Source: Clostridia bacterium (lineage in GTDB: Bacteria > Bacillota > Clostridia > Christensenellales > Aristaeellaceae). Taken from it: a stretch of DNA of 64,000 nt. The stretch lies in the NCBI GenBank assembly GCA_017470145.1, contig JAFUFB010000030.1, forward strand, positions 62,001 to 126,000, in the 5' to 3' direction. Under the pieces are notes generated by a model. The model saw nothing but the letters and a program-made list of their open reading frames with translations. It was not told the origin of the DNA and did no database searches. How positions within the stretch are numbered: the first letter of the stretch is position 1; every line of letters starts with the position of its first letter. Both the position numbers and the translations under genes were made by a program. Below are positions 9,233 to 17,359 of the stretch, piece by piece.

Positions 9233-11385
9233 GCTTCGATCTCAAGCTCCCGGGTTTCCAGGGGCGCCAGCTCCACCTGCAGGCTGCCGCCCGGCAGGAC
9301 AATCTTCACGGCCACCTTTTCCTCCGCGTTATTGAAAACCAGCAGGGTTTTCTGGGCGGGATAATAGGCGGTTTCCACGCTGGGATGATCCGCCAGATAC
9401 AGCGCGTCCTTTTCCTTCCCCGCGGCATAGAGCAGGATATCCAGCAGCATGCGGGCGTTTTCCGTGGTGAAATGGAAGTCGCTGAGATAGACTCCCGCTC
9501 CCTGGCCAAAAGCATGCACCGTCAGCTGCGGGATACCGTCCTTGGCCGCCAGCACCTGAGCCTTCCCGTCCGTCAGATACAGATGATCCTTGGCGCCCAG
9601 GGCTTCCGGGTTCACCGGGAAAGGCTGCTCCTGCGGCAGATCAAAGCTCCACCGGCCATGGCAAACCCGCTCGCCCCGATCCAAATCTATGCCCAACACC
9701 GGCGCCATCCGGAAGGTATACTGGTATCCCTCCGTGGCGGAAGGCTCGTTCACCCCCAGGAAGACGCCGCCCTGATAAGCGAACTCCGTCAGGGCCTCCA
9801 CCAGCCGATCGCTCCGCCATGCCTCGCCGCCGCTCCAGGCATCCCCCATGCGGCCCGCGTTGATGACCACGTCCAGGTCCCGCAGCGCACCCTGCTCCGC
9901 CTCCTCAAAGCTCAGGAAACGAACCTCCACCGGCAGGCCGGACAGGGCTTCATTGATATGAATCAGAGAGTGCATATAAGTCTCATGGAAATGCCCGCTC
10001 AACGTCCATGACCGGAGGCTGCCCCAGGTGTGCAGCACGCCCACCCGCAGGGGCAGCGTATAGGGCGCCCCCGCCTGATGCAGGGCCTTCATCCGCCGGA
10101 ATTCATCCCCGATGCGGGTAATGGCGTCCACAAACGCCGGATACCCTTCCGTCAGATGCAGATATCCTCCCAGGCCGATGCGGTCCACCGGCTGACGAGC
10201 CAATGCCCGGCGGGCGGAGCGCCAATAAGCCAGGGCATCCTTCTCCGGATGGCCGCCTTCCGAGAAGGTGGGCAGGCCCCCCAGCCCTACAGGGAACAGA
10301 TAAGGATGCAGCCGAATTTCGTGGGTAGGCGCCTCCGCCCCCGCACACAGCCGGCATTCGAACCCAGAGAAGATGCACTTGATCAGCCCATCGAAGCCGA
10401 TGGTTGCAAACTGCTTGCCATAGGGCTCCAGCCCCACCCAGCTGTCATCATAGAACACATAGGCTTTTTTTCCATAGCGATGCACGATTTCTACCAGAGT
10501 CTTCGCCTTTTCCGCCACGAAGCGCTGGATGAAGTCCATATAATCCCGCTTCGCCTTAGTGGGGGGCATATGGGTCACCTGCAGCTTCCGCTGATGGATG
10601 AAATCCTCCGCCGTCAGAGCATAGCCATACTCTGCCTGGAAGGCAGCCAGGGCGGCGGGGCTGACGGTGAAATCATAGCTGGCCCAGTCCGTAAACCGGT
10701 TTCGCCGCTTCATGTCGCTGCCAAAAATCCACACGAAATTATAGAACAGGGAGGTAAACCGCACCACCGTCGTATCCGGGTTGGCAATGCACCAATCCTC
10801 CAGCCATTTCTGCAGATATTCCCAGGCCAGGGGATGCCGGGGATCCAGCTGGCGCAGATGCTCGCTTTGCCAATTGTTGGTGGTGTGGTTGTACATATTG
10901 ATCTCTTCCCAGATGCGCCAGCACAGGAAGGACACGGTATACTCATGCCATTTTTCGCAGCCGCGGATCGTCACCTGGCCCTCGGCATATTCCCACTGCT
11001 CCCGGGGGAGCAGGCGGTTGCTAGTCCGGTCGTACACCTGCCAATAGGCCAGGGCCTCCGGGGTATCGTTGATCTCGAACTGCTGGTCGAAGAAGCCCTC
11101 CAGCGGAGAAACCCGCAAGGTTTCCTCCGTCGCCACCACCGGATCCGAGCAGAGGAACACCTGCTGCTGGGCGTCGGGATGGGTCAGGGCAAATTCATTA
11201 TGCTGGCGAATGATGCAGATGGTGGAATAGATGCCATACCCCGCCTGCACAATTTCGTCGGACAGCTTGGTGCCATCGCTGTCCCGAATCACGTCCGCCC
11301 CCCAGGTCTTCGCCAGCTCCAGCGTCAGCTTCTCATATCCCGCCTCTCCCGGCAGGGTAAAATCTCCACGGTTCTTCTGTTCCAT
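9229..11385 (-). CDS. GH112 galactoside phosphorylase (lacto-N-biose or galactosyl-rhamnose type)
   Basis: 718 residues, the family length. The N terminus has the GH112 signature FTLPGEAGYE followed by GADVIRDSDGT. A conserved Asp pair (D313/D314 in FYDDSW) corresponds to the catalytic acid of the characterised Bifidobacterium enzyme. The reaction splits a beta-galactosyl disaccharide with phosphate to give galactose 1-phosphate. GH112 covers both galactosyl-N-acetylhexosamine and galactosyl-rhamnose phosphorylases; sequence reading cannot separate them. The nearby SGNH esterase and lactaldehyde reductase favour a rhamnose-containing substrate. AGGAGG lies upstream, and the HAD phosphatase overlaps downstream. 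Confidence 0.9.
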   Translation of the reverse strand: MEQKNRGDFTLPGEAGYEKLTLELAKTWGADVIRDSDGTKLSDEIVQAGYGIYSTICIIRQHNEFALTHPDAQQQVFLCSDPVVATEETLRVSPLEGFFDQQFEINDTPEALAYWQVYDRTSNRLLPREQWEYAEGQVTIRGCEKWHEYTVSFLCWRIWEEINMYNHTTNNWQSEHLRQLDPRHPLAWEYLQKWLEDWCIANPDTTVVRFTSLFYNFVWIFGSDMKRRNRFTDWASYDFTVSPAALAAFQAEYGYALTAEDFIHQRKLQVTHMPPTKAKRDYMDFIQRFVAEKAKTLVEIVHRYGKKAYVFYDDSWVGLEPYGKQFATIGFDGLIKCIFSGFECRLCAGAEAPTHEIRLHPYLFPVGLGGLPTFSEGGHPEKDALAYWRSARRALARQPVDRIGLGGYLHLTEGYPAFVDAITRIGDEFRRMKALHQAGAPYTLPLRVGVLHTWGSLRSWTLSGHFHETYMHSLIHINEALSGLPVEVRFLSFEEAEQGALRDLDVVINAGRMGDAWSGGEAWRSDRLVEALTEFAYQGGVFLGVNEPSATEGYQYTFRMAPVLGIDLDRGERVCHGRWSFDLPQEQPFPVNPEALGAKDHLYLTDGKAQVLAAKDGIPQLTVHAFGQGAGVYLSDFHFTTENARMLLDILLYAAGKEKDALYLADHPSVETAYYPAQKTLLVFNNAEEKVAVKIVLPGGSLQVELAPLETRELEIEA

Positions 11386-11455
11386 CTTGCTCCTCCTGGC
11401 GATCGCCTTCGCCCTTTTCTCCTCTCCCCCTCAGGGGAGGACATTGATCCATTCC

Positions 11456-12115
11456 TTACTTCATATAACCCTTGGTCAGGGGATTTTGCCGCAATTCCTC
11501 CGCCACCAGGCCGGCAATGGCCTTGGCGCCCTCGGCGCAGAAATGAGTCCGGTCATCATGACCCTGAGGATAATCCGGATGCTCCCCGGGAGCCAGCTGG
11601 ACGAACAGCTTCGCCGCGCCTTCCTCCCCCAGTTCCAGATACAGCTTGCGGCTGTCCATCTCCAGATCGCACAGGGGGACGCTTTCCCGCTTCGCCAGCT
11701 TCCGAATCGCCAGAGGATATTCCCCATGGGTGTACAGCAAGCTGGTAGCCCACGCGAAGAAGCGGCGGGAAACCGGGGTAATCAGCACGGGCTGCACCCC
11801 CTTGCGCCGGGCGGCCTGGATGTAATACAGCAGCATCTCCGGGAAGGTGCTCTCCGGATCCGTGTGCCGCTCCGCATCGTCCTTCTCGTCGTTATGGCCG
11901 AACTGGATCAGCAGCAGATCCCCTTCTCCCATGGCCTCCTCCACGGGGGCGAAAAGCCCCTCCTCGAAGAAGCTCTTGCTGCTGCGGCCGCTCAGGGCAT
12001 GGTTCTTCACCGCCACCCCTTCCTTGACGAATTCCGGCAGAGCCCAGCCCCATCCCCGGAAAGGAGGCGTATTATCATCCACCGTAGAATCCCCGATCAA
12101 ATAAATGGTTGCCAT
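11456..12115 (-). CDS. SGNH/GDSL esterase, rhamnogalacturonan acetylesterase-like
   Basis: 219 residues with all four SGNH blocks: GDS with nucleophile S10 (IGDSTVDD), the glycine block (HALSGRSS), the asparagine block (FGHNDEKDD) and the terminal D-x-x-H (DRTHF). This arrangement matches carbohydrate esterase family 12. No signal peptide on the chosen start at 12115, which has a GGAGGG site; the frame is open to 12226 without a better start. It is first in an operon with the GH112 phosphorylase, so it probably deacetylates the imported oligosaccharide before phosphorolysis. Confidence 0.85.
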   Translation of the reverse strand: MATIYLIGDSTVDDNTPPFRGWGWALPEFVKEGVAVKNHALSGRSSKSFFEEGLFAPVEEAMGEGDLLLIQFGHNDEKDDAERHTDPESTFPEMLLYYIQAARRKGVQPVLITPVSRRFFAWATSLLYTHGEYPLAIRKLAKRESVPLCDLEMDSRKLYLELGEEGAAKLFVQLAPGEHPDYPQGHDDRTHFCAEGAKAIAGLVAEELRQNPLTKGYMK

Positions 12116-12481
12116 TTGCCTTCCCTCCTCTATGATTCCTGTTTTCTGTTCCCAATTTTCCTCAGGCTTCTCCGCACATTTCCGTTTCGAAACCCCTCCG
12201 CCCGTCCTCCGGCGTTGAAAAATCATCCATTTCCTTCGAGAAGCACTGCTTTATTAAAATCAGCGTAAAGCACTTTGCTTGCTTCGTTGATTTACAAGAG
12301 TTTTCTCGCTCCCCCGCTCCGCGGAGGAGCTTTCATCAGCGTTTCCTTAGGAGCATACATCAGCCAAGCCCCTTCCGTCAAGATGGGATTTTCTTTCCCG
12401 CTTGCGCTCTGGCGGAAAATGTGGTTTAATAGGAAAGGTTTTCCGACGGTTGTCGAACTGAATATGAGGAGGTTTTCTATT
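12116..12481. other. Intergenic region between divergent esterase and fucO genes
   Basis: 366 bases without a supported gene. It should hold both divergent promoters. On the plus strand TTGCGC and TTTAAT are spaced 17 bases apart (12402-12430). A GC-rich hairpin GCTCCCCCGC/GCGGAGGAGC lies at 12309-12331 and resembles those at 13686 and 22582. No riboswitch fold was recognised. Confidence 0.5.
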
Positions 12482-13630
12482 ATGGCTGATCGCATTGTGT
12501 TGAACCCGATTTCTTACCATGGCCATGGGGCCATTGAGAACATCGTTCCGGAGCTGACCGCCCGGGGATATCAGAAGGCTTTTGTTGCCTCTGATCCGGA
12601 TCTGCTGAAGTTTGGCGTCACCAAGAAGGTGACCGATCTGCTGGACGCGGCGGGCTTTGCCTATTCCGTTTACAGCGACATCAAGCCCAACCCCACCATT
12701 GAGAACGTACAGAGCGGCGTGGCGGCCTTCCAGGCGGCCCAGGCGGACTGCATCGTGGCCGTGGGCGGCGGCAGCGCCATGGACACCGCCAAGGCCATCG
12801 GTATCATTATTAACAATCCTGAATTCGCGGACGTCCGTAGCCTGGAGGGCGTCGCCCCCACGAAAAAGCACGCCGTGTTCACCATCGCCGTGCCCACCAC
12901 CGCCGGCACCGCCGCGGAAGTGACCATCAACTATGTCATCACCGACGTAGAGAAGAAGCGGAAGTTCGTCTGCGTGGACGTGAACGACATTCCTGAAATC
13001 GCCGTAGTGGATCCCGACATGATGGCCACCATGCCCAAGGGGCTCACCGCAGCCACGGGCATGGATGCCCTGACCCATGCCATCGAAGGCTACATCACCA
13101 AAGGCCATTGCGCCATCAGTGATATGTTCCATCTGGAAGCCATCCGGCTCATCAGCCACAGCCTGCGCCAGGCGGTGCAGAACGACCCCGACGGCCGCGA
13201 AGGCATGGCCCTGGGCCAGTACATCGCGGGCATGGGCTTCTCCAACGTAGGCCTGGGCATTGTTCACAGCATGGCCCACGGCCTCTCCGCCCTGTATGAC
13301 ACGCCTCACGGCGTCGCCTGCGCCATTCTGCTGCCCTGCGGGCTGGAATATAACGCCCCCGTCGCCGGCAAGCGCTATCGCGCCATCGGCAAGGCCATGG
13401 GCGTGGATGGCATTGACGCCATGGACGATGAAGCGGCAGCCGCCGCCACCATCGCGGCGGTAAAGCAGCTCTCCGCCGACGTGGGCATCCCCGCGGACCT
13501 GAAGGGCATTCTGAAGGACGAGGATGTAGATTTCCTGTCCGAATCCGCTTTCGCGGACGCCTGCCGTCCCGGCAATCCCCGGGATACCAGCGTGGAAGAG
13601 ATCAAGGCCCTGTATCGCGGCATGATGTAA
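12482..13630 (+). CDS. fucO: Lactaldehyde reductase (1,2-propanediol oxidoreductase), iron-containing alcohol dehydrogenase
   Basis: 382 residues, the same length as E. coli FucO. The nucleotide-binding loop GGGSAMDTAKA is present near residue 97, and the iron ligands are D195, H199, H262 and H276, each one less than the E. coli numbering. FucO reduces L-lactaldehyde, made from fucose or rhamnose, to 1,2-propanediol and reoxidises NADH in anaerobes. The chosen ATG has GAGGAGG upstream; the longer open frame to 12275 lacks a site. It diverges from the esterase-GH112 operon. Related group III dehydrogenases have other substrates, so the specific name is probable, not certain. Confidence 0.88.
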   Translation: MADRIVLNPISYHGHGAIENIVPELTARGYQKAFVASDPDLLKFGVTKKVTDLLDAAGFAYSVYSDIKPNPTIENVQSGVAAFQAAQADCIVAVGGGSAMDTAKAIGIIINNPEFADVRSLEGVAPTKKHAVFTIAVPTTAGTAAEVTINYVITDVEKKRKFVCVDVNDIPEIAVVDPDMMATMPKGLTAATGMDALTHAIEGYITKGHCAISDMFHLEAIRLISHSLRQAVQNDPDGREGMALGQYIAGMGFSNVGLGIVHSMAHGLSALYDTPHGVACAILLPCGLEYNAPVAGKRYRAIGKAMGVDGIDAMDDEAAAAATIAAVKQLSADVGIPADLKGILKDEDVDFLSESAFADACRPGNPRDTSVEEIKALYRGMM

Positions 13631-13652
13631 TTCACAGATTGAATCATAAAGC

Positions 13653-13684
13653 GGCGCCTCCCCTTTGGGGGAGGCGCCTTTCTC
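13653..13684 (+). terminator. Terminator after fucO
   Basis: Perfect 11-base arms (GGCGCCTCCCC / GGGGAGGCGCC) with a TTTG loop and a short T-run, 22 bases after the stop codon. Confidence 0.88.
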
Positions 13685-13685
13685 G

Positions 13686-13713
13686 CTTCCCCGGCTTCGC
13701 GGGGGAGTTTTTT
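13686..13713 (+). terminator. Second hairpin with T-run after fucO
   Basis: CTTCCCCG / CGGGGGAG arms around CTTCG-rich loop, followed by TTTTTTATT. Backs up the preceding terminator on the plus strand and faces the end of the convergent MgtC-like gene. Confidence 0.7.
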
Positions 13714-13727
13714 ATTCGGCTTTCTCC

Positions 13728-14453
13728 TTAAATCTCTTCAATATGGGATACATACTCCAGCGTGGCCAGGGCGTCGATGATCTCCTTGTGGGTTTTAAAC
13801 TTCTTCAGCTCCTTCCGGGTAATGGAGATAGCGATAGAATAGACGCTGAGGCCGGAATTCACGTAAGCCGGGTTGGTTTCGATGTCGTCGATCTTCAAGC
13901 CCAGCTCCCGGATGGTGGTCACAAACTCCTTCAGGTGATGGCTGCTGGTCAGCTCCAGATGCACCTCAAAGTGGTTGGACCGATCCTTCAGCACCACCTC
14001 CAGGGCCGGCAGCAGGCTGAGGCTGAACAGCATGGCCACCGCGGCTACCGCCGTCAGGGTATAGAACCCGGCCCCCAGGCTGATGCCCAGCAGGCAGCAC
14101 ACCAGCAGCCCCGCCGAAGTGGTGATGCCCTTAATCTGGTTCCGGGAGGAGATGAACAGGGAATTGGTGGCGATCATGGTGGTGGAAACCACCGTGGCCA
14201 CGCTCAGCAGGAACAGTCCCGTCCTCAGCAGCTCATACAGCCACATATCCACCATCATGGCGATGGTGCCCGCCAGGGACACCAGCATGAAGGTCCGCAG
14301 GCCCGCGGAGTGCCGCTTGCTGGAGCGCTCCGTACCGATGATGGCGGAAAGGGCAGCGGAGAAAAAGACCCGCAGCAACACGGACCAGATGTTGATTTCC
14401 CCGGCCCATGCCCCCAGCAGCCTTACCATGGGATCATTCATCGCGTTCATCAT
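13728..14453 (-). CDS. MgtC/SapB family membrane protein
   Basis: 241 residues. The N-terminal ~145 residues carry about five membrane segments including the family signature GTERSSKRHSAGLRTFMLV. The C-terminal ~90 residues form a soluble ACT-like domain, as in MgtC and YhiD. Family members affect magnesium homeostasis or modulate other membrane proteins; their exact activity is not settled. The start overlaps the stop of an antiporter gene by 4 bases and has AAGGAGGT 12 bases upstream, so the two are made together, suggesting it modulates that antiporter. Confidence 0.87.
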   Translation of the reverse strand: MMNAMNDPMVRLLGAWAGEINIWSVLLRVFFSAALSAIIGTERSSKRHSAGLRTFMLVSLAGTIAMMVDMWLYELLRTGLFLLSVATVVSTTMIATNSLFISSRNQIKGITTSAGLLVCCLLGISLGAGFYTLTAVAAVAMLFSLSLLPALEVVLKDRSNHFEVHLELTSSHHLKEFVTTIRELGLKIDDIETNPAYVNSGLSVYSIAISITRKELKKFKTHKEIIDALATLEYVSHIEEI

Positions 14454-15925
14454 CTGAAATAACGACCTCCTTTATATCTGCGGCCCCGGGCCATCTGGCC
14501 CCCACCCCACATCTCGTCATAATGCTGGATGGCTTCCTCCGTAAAGACCTGTTCCTCCTCGTTGGTCTCCTGCCGGGCGGCCAGCTCCCGCTGAATGGCG
14601 TTGACCCGCTCAATCAGCTTCTGAGCCTCCGTCTTGGGCTGGCCGGCTTCGTCCGTCTCCGCCACGGGAACGATCTCCTCCAGCTTCGTGCTGTAGGATC
14701 CGGACAGATACAGGCTCAGCTTCGCCAACCCAGGCCCCGCCAGCTCGTAAAGGATGCTGGAGGCCAGGATGATGGTTTCCAAGGCCCGGCCCGTGGTGCC
14801 CCCCAGGGTGCGCGCTCCCAGAGCTGCCAATCCAATGGCCACCCCCGCCTGAGGCACCAGGGCCAGCCCCAGATAATTCCGAACCTTTTTCTCCTTCCCC
14901 ACCGCCGCGCAGCCCACAAAGGCGCCAGCGTACTTGCCCAGGATGCGCGTAATGAAATACACTACGCCCACCGCCAGCAGCGGCGCGCTGCCGATGCTGC
15001 CGCCGCTGCTGATGACCGCGTTCAGGTCGAAGCTCATGCCGGAACGGACGAAGAACAGCAGCAGAATGGGCGGGGAGAAATATCCCAGCTGGCGGAAGAG
15101 CCGCTCGTCCCCCGTCAGATTGATATATACCGTGCTCATGGCCATGCAGCCCAGCAGCGGGGAGATTCCCAGCACGGCGCAGATCCCGCAGAAGGAAAAC
15201 ATCAGGGCGATGGCGATGATGAGCCGATTGTCCTTGGAGGAGCGGTTGTGCAGCCCCCATTTCAGCAGCACACCGAAGATGCCCCCCAGGATCAGCACCC
15301 CCAGGTTGGACAGGATGGGGGTCATCAGCGTGCCCAGGGAAAAGCCCGTCCCCGCATAGCTGGACACCGCCACGGCGATGGCGGCGGAGAAGGCCACCAG
15401 GCCCACGATGTCGTCGAAGGCCACCACCTGCAGCAGGGTCTCCACAAAGTCCCCCTTCGCCCCCGTCTGCCGAATGGTCATCATGGTGGAGGCCGGCGCC
15501 GTGGCCGAGGCCAGGGCCGCCAGCACCACGGAGAAGGCCAGCTCCATGCCCAGCACAAAGTACACCGCGATGAACACCACCAGGGAGGCCATCAAGGCCT
15601 CAAACAGGGTGATGATGATCACCTTGGTCCCGTTCTTCCGGATGGCGGAGAGCTTGAAAAACTCGCCGGTGCTGAAGGCGATGAAAGATAAGGCCACGTC
15701 CGACAGGAAATCCGTGTTTTTGATAAAGGAGGCGGGAATCATATTCAGGCAGAAGGGGCCGATCAGAATCCCCGCCAGAATATATCCCGTCACATTGGGC
15801 AGCCGCAGCTTCTTGGTCACCCGGGTCATGAGGAACCCCGCCAGCAGCATCACGGCCATGGAAACGATGATGGAGGATGCAGTCGGTCCCGTATCGTTCA
15901 TTACCCATGGAAACAATCTGCTCAT
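14450..15925 (-). CDS. Cation:proton antiporter, CPA2 (KefB/NapA-like)
   Basis: 491 residues with about twelve membrane segments, then a hydrophilic tail of ~75 residues. The membrane core shows the features of CPA2 carriers: GYILAGILIGP near the N terminus, the unwound helix ATAPASTMMTIRQ, and the paired acidic residues VAFDDIVG that carry ions. It exchanges Na+ or K+ for protons. The C-terminal tail lacks an obvious TrkA-N domain. The GGGGG before the first ATG is too close for a good ribosome site, so a start at 15901 is possible. It overlaps the MgtC-like gene. Confidence 0.87.
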   Translation of the reverse strand: MSRLFPWVMNDTGPTASSIIVSMAVMLLAGFLMTRVTKKLRLPNVTGYILAGILIGPFCLNMIPASFIKNTDFLSDVALSFIAFSTGEFFKLSAIRKNGTKVIIITLFEALMASLVVFIAVYFVLGMELAFSVVLAALASATAPASTMMTIRQTGAKGDFVETLLQVVAFDDIVGLVAFSAAIAVAVSSYAGTGFSLGTLMTPILSNLGVLILGGIFGVLLKWGLHNRSSKDNRLIIAIALMFSFCGICAVLGISPLLGCMAMSTVYINLTGDERLFRQLGYFSPPILLLFFVRSGMSFDLNAVISSGGSIGSAPLLAVGVVYFITRILGKYAGAFVGCAAVGKEKKVRNYLGLALVPQAGVAIGLAALGARTLGGTTGRALETIILASSILYELAGPGLAKLSLYLSGSYSTKLEEIVPVAETDEAGQPKTEAQKLIERVNAIQRELAARQETNEEEQVFTEEAIQHYDEMWGGGQMARGRRYKGGRYFR

Positions 15926-15961
15926 CCCCCTTTCCGAATGATTGTAGTTGGGATAATAAAG

Positions 15962-15999
15962 CTTCTCCCCCAGCCAGCTTACACCGGCCGGGGGAGAAA
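15962..15999 (-). terminator. Hairpin downstream of the 16-20.6 kb ABC operon
   Basis: TTCTCCCCC / GGGGGAGAA arms with a long loop, just after the stop of the ATPase gene; the T-tract is weak. Confidence 0.5.
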
Positions 16000-16009
16000 T
16001 TTTTCTCTA

Positions 16010-17338
16010 TCATTTGATTGCAAGCTGACCGCAGGCAATCAAACGTCCATTCTCCCGACTGAAAAGAGTAGCGCCGTCTCCATCAAAGGAAAGATGCACC
16101 TTTTGACCAATCTTGTAAATCACGCCACCGAATACCACGCCGGTCAGCAGGTAATTTCCTACCCGGATGCGAACCGTGGTTTCCATTCCTGTAGGCATGG
16201 CAGAGAATATTTCCCCTTCTATCGGTCCATCCTCGCTGATGTGCACGAACTCAGGCCGCACACCAATCACCCAATCTTCCCTGCCCGGTTTCTCTTCCTT
16301 CACGCCTTCATCAGATACCCGCGCCACAGGGTATTTGAAAGGCTCATCCTTGTTTGTCTTCTCTGCCGGACGCACCTTGGCCTCAAACTCCGCAATTTCC
16401 GCGTTCACGGTCTTGAACCATGCCTGACTGTCCACTTTTTCCTTGGGGAGGAAGGTGGCCTCATATTTGTCCAGCAATCTCAGGCTGAATGTTCCGTCCG
16501 GCTGCTGAGCTCCCTTGGCATTCATGAAATTGATTGCCGGATTGCCTACAAAATCCGCCACGAAAGTATTGTTCGGCCGATTGTATACAGTCAGCGGCTC
16601 ATCATACTGCTGCAACACGCCGTTGGAAATCAGACAGATCCGTGTAGCCAGCGTCATTGCCTCCATCTGATCATGGGTCACATACACGAAGGTGCTTCCC
16701 GTGGACAGATGCAAGCGCTGCAGCTCAGAGCGCATTTCCAGGCGCAGCTTCGCGTCCAGATTGGACAGCGGCTCATCCATGAACAGCACCCGCGGCCCTG
16801 GCGCCAGCGTTCTGGCGATGGCGACACGCTGCTGCTGTCCGCCCGAAAGCTCTCCTGGATAACGATCCATAAACGGCTGGATTTTTACAATCGCACTGAC
16901 GCGCGCCACGATTTTATCAATCTCATCTTTCGTCAGCTTCCGCTCCGGCCCACCCGCCGAAGGATTCCGCACGATCTCTCCATTTTCATTCACAGACAGA
17001 CCGGCTTCTTTAATGTTGCTCAAGCCAAAGGCAATATTTTGATATACCGTCATATTGGGCCAAAGCGCGTAGTTCTGGAAAAGGAATCCCACGCGGCGCT
17101 TGTTGGCAGGAATATTGATTCCGGCATCGCTGTCAAAGACGACTGTGTCATCAATCGTGATTCGACCGGTGGTAGGCGTTTCCAGACCGGCAATCATCCG
17201 CAAAGTGGTCGTTTTTCCACATCCTGAGGGGCCCAGTAAGGTTACAAAAGCGTTGTCCTCAATCAGCAGATCCAGATCATCCACCGCATAGAAACCACCC
17301 CAGCGCTTGGTTACATGGTTCAATTCAATTCTAGCCAT
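16010..17338 (-). CDS. ABC transporter ATP-binding protein (UgpC/FbpC/PotA-like)
   Basis: 442 residues. Walker A GPSGCGKTT at 36-44, signature GELSGGQQQR, Walker B VLFMDEP, then a C-terminal TOBE-type regulatory domain. Two segments lengthen it relative to the ~360-residue norm: one between the Q-loop and the signature (around NPSAGGPERKLTKDE) and one in the C-terminal domain. It powers import by the fused permease encoded 21 bases upstream. Third gene of a binding protein-permease-ATPase operon. Confidence 0.9.
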   Translation of the reverse strand: MARIELNHVTKRWGGFYAVDDLDLLIEDNAFVTLLGPSGCGKTTTLRMIAGLETPTTGRITIDDTVVFDSDAGINIPANKRRVGFLFQNYALWPNMTVYQNIAFGLSNIKEAGLSVNENGEIVRNPSAGGPERKLTKDEIDKIVARVSAIVKIQPFMDRYPGELSGGQQQRVAIARTLAPGPRVLFMDEPLSNLDAKLRLEMRSELQRLHLSTGSTFVYVTHDQMEAMTLATRICLISNGVLQQYDEPLTVYNRPNNTFVADFVGNPAINFMNAKGAQQPDGTFSLRLLDKYEATFLPKEKVDSQAWFKTVNAEIAEFEAKVRPAEKTNKDEPFKYPVARVSDEGVKEEKPGREDWVIGVRPEFVHISEDGPIEGEIFSAMPTGMETTVRIRVGNYLLTGVVFGGVIYKIGQKVHLSFDGDGATLFSRENGRLIACGQLAIK

Positions 17339-17359
17339 TTTCTGTACCTCTCATTTCCG

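Noticed and set aside
10030-12268. Plus-strand open frames of 572 and 345 codons opposite GH112 and the esterase
   Set aside because: Both minus-strand genes show full catalytic motifs; the plus frames have none.
12275-12481. Longer N terminus of the lactaldehyde reductase
   Set aside because: The extra 69 codons have no ribosome site, include the hairpin at 12309 and give a length beyond the family.
14408-15691. Plus-strand frame of 427 codons opposite the antiporter
   Set aside because: His/Gln/Gly-rich shadow of a membrane protein gene.
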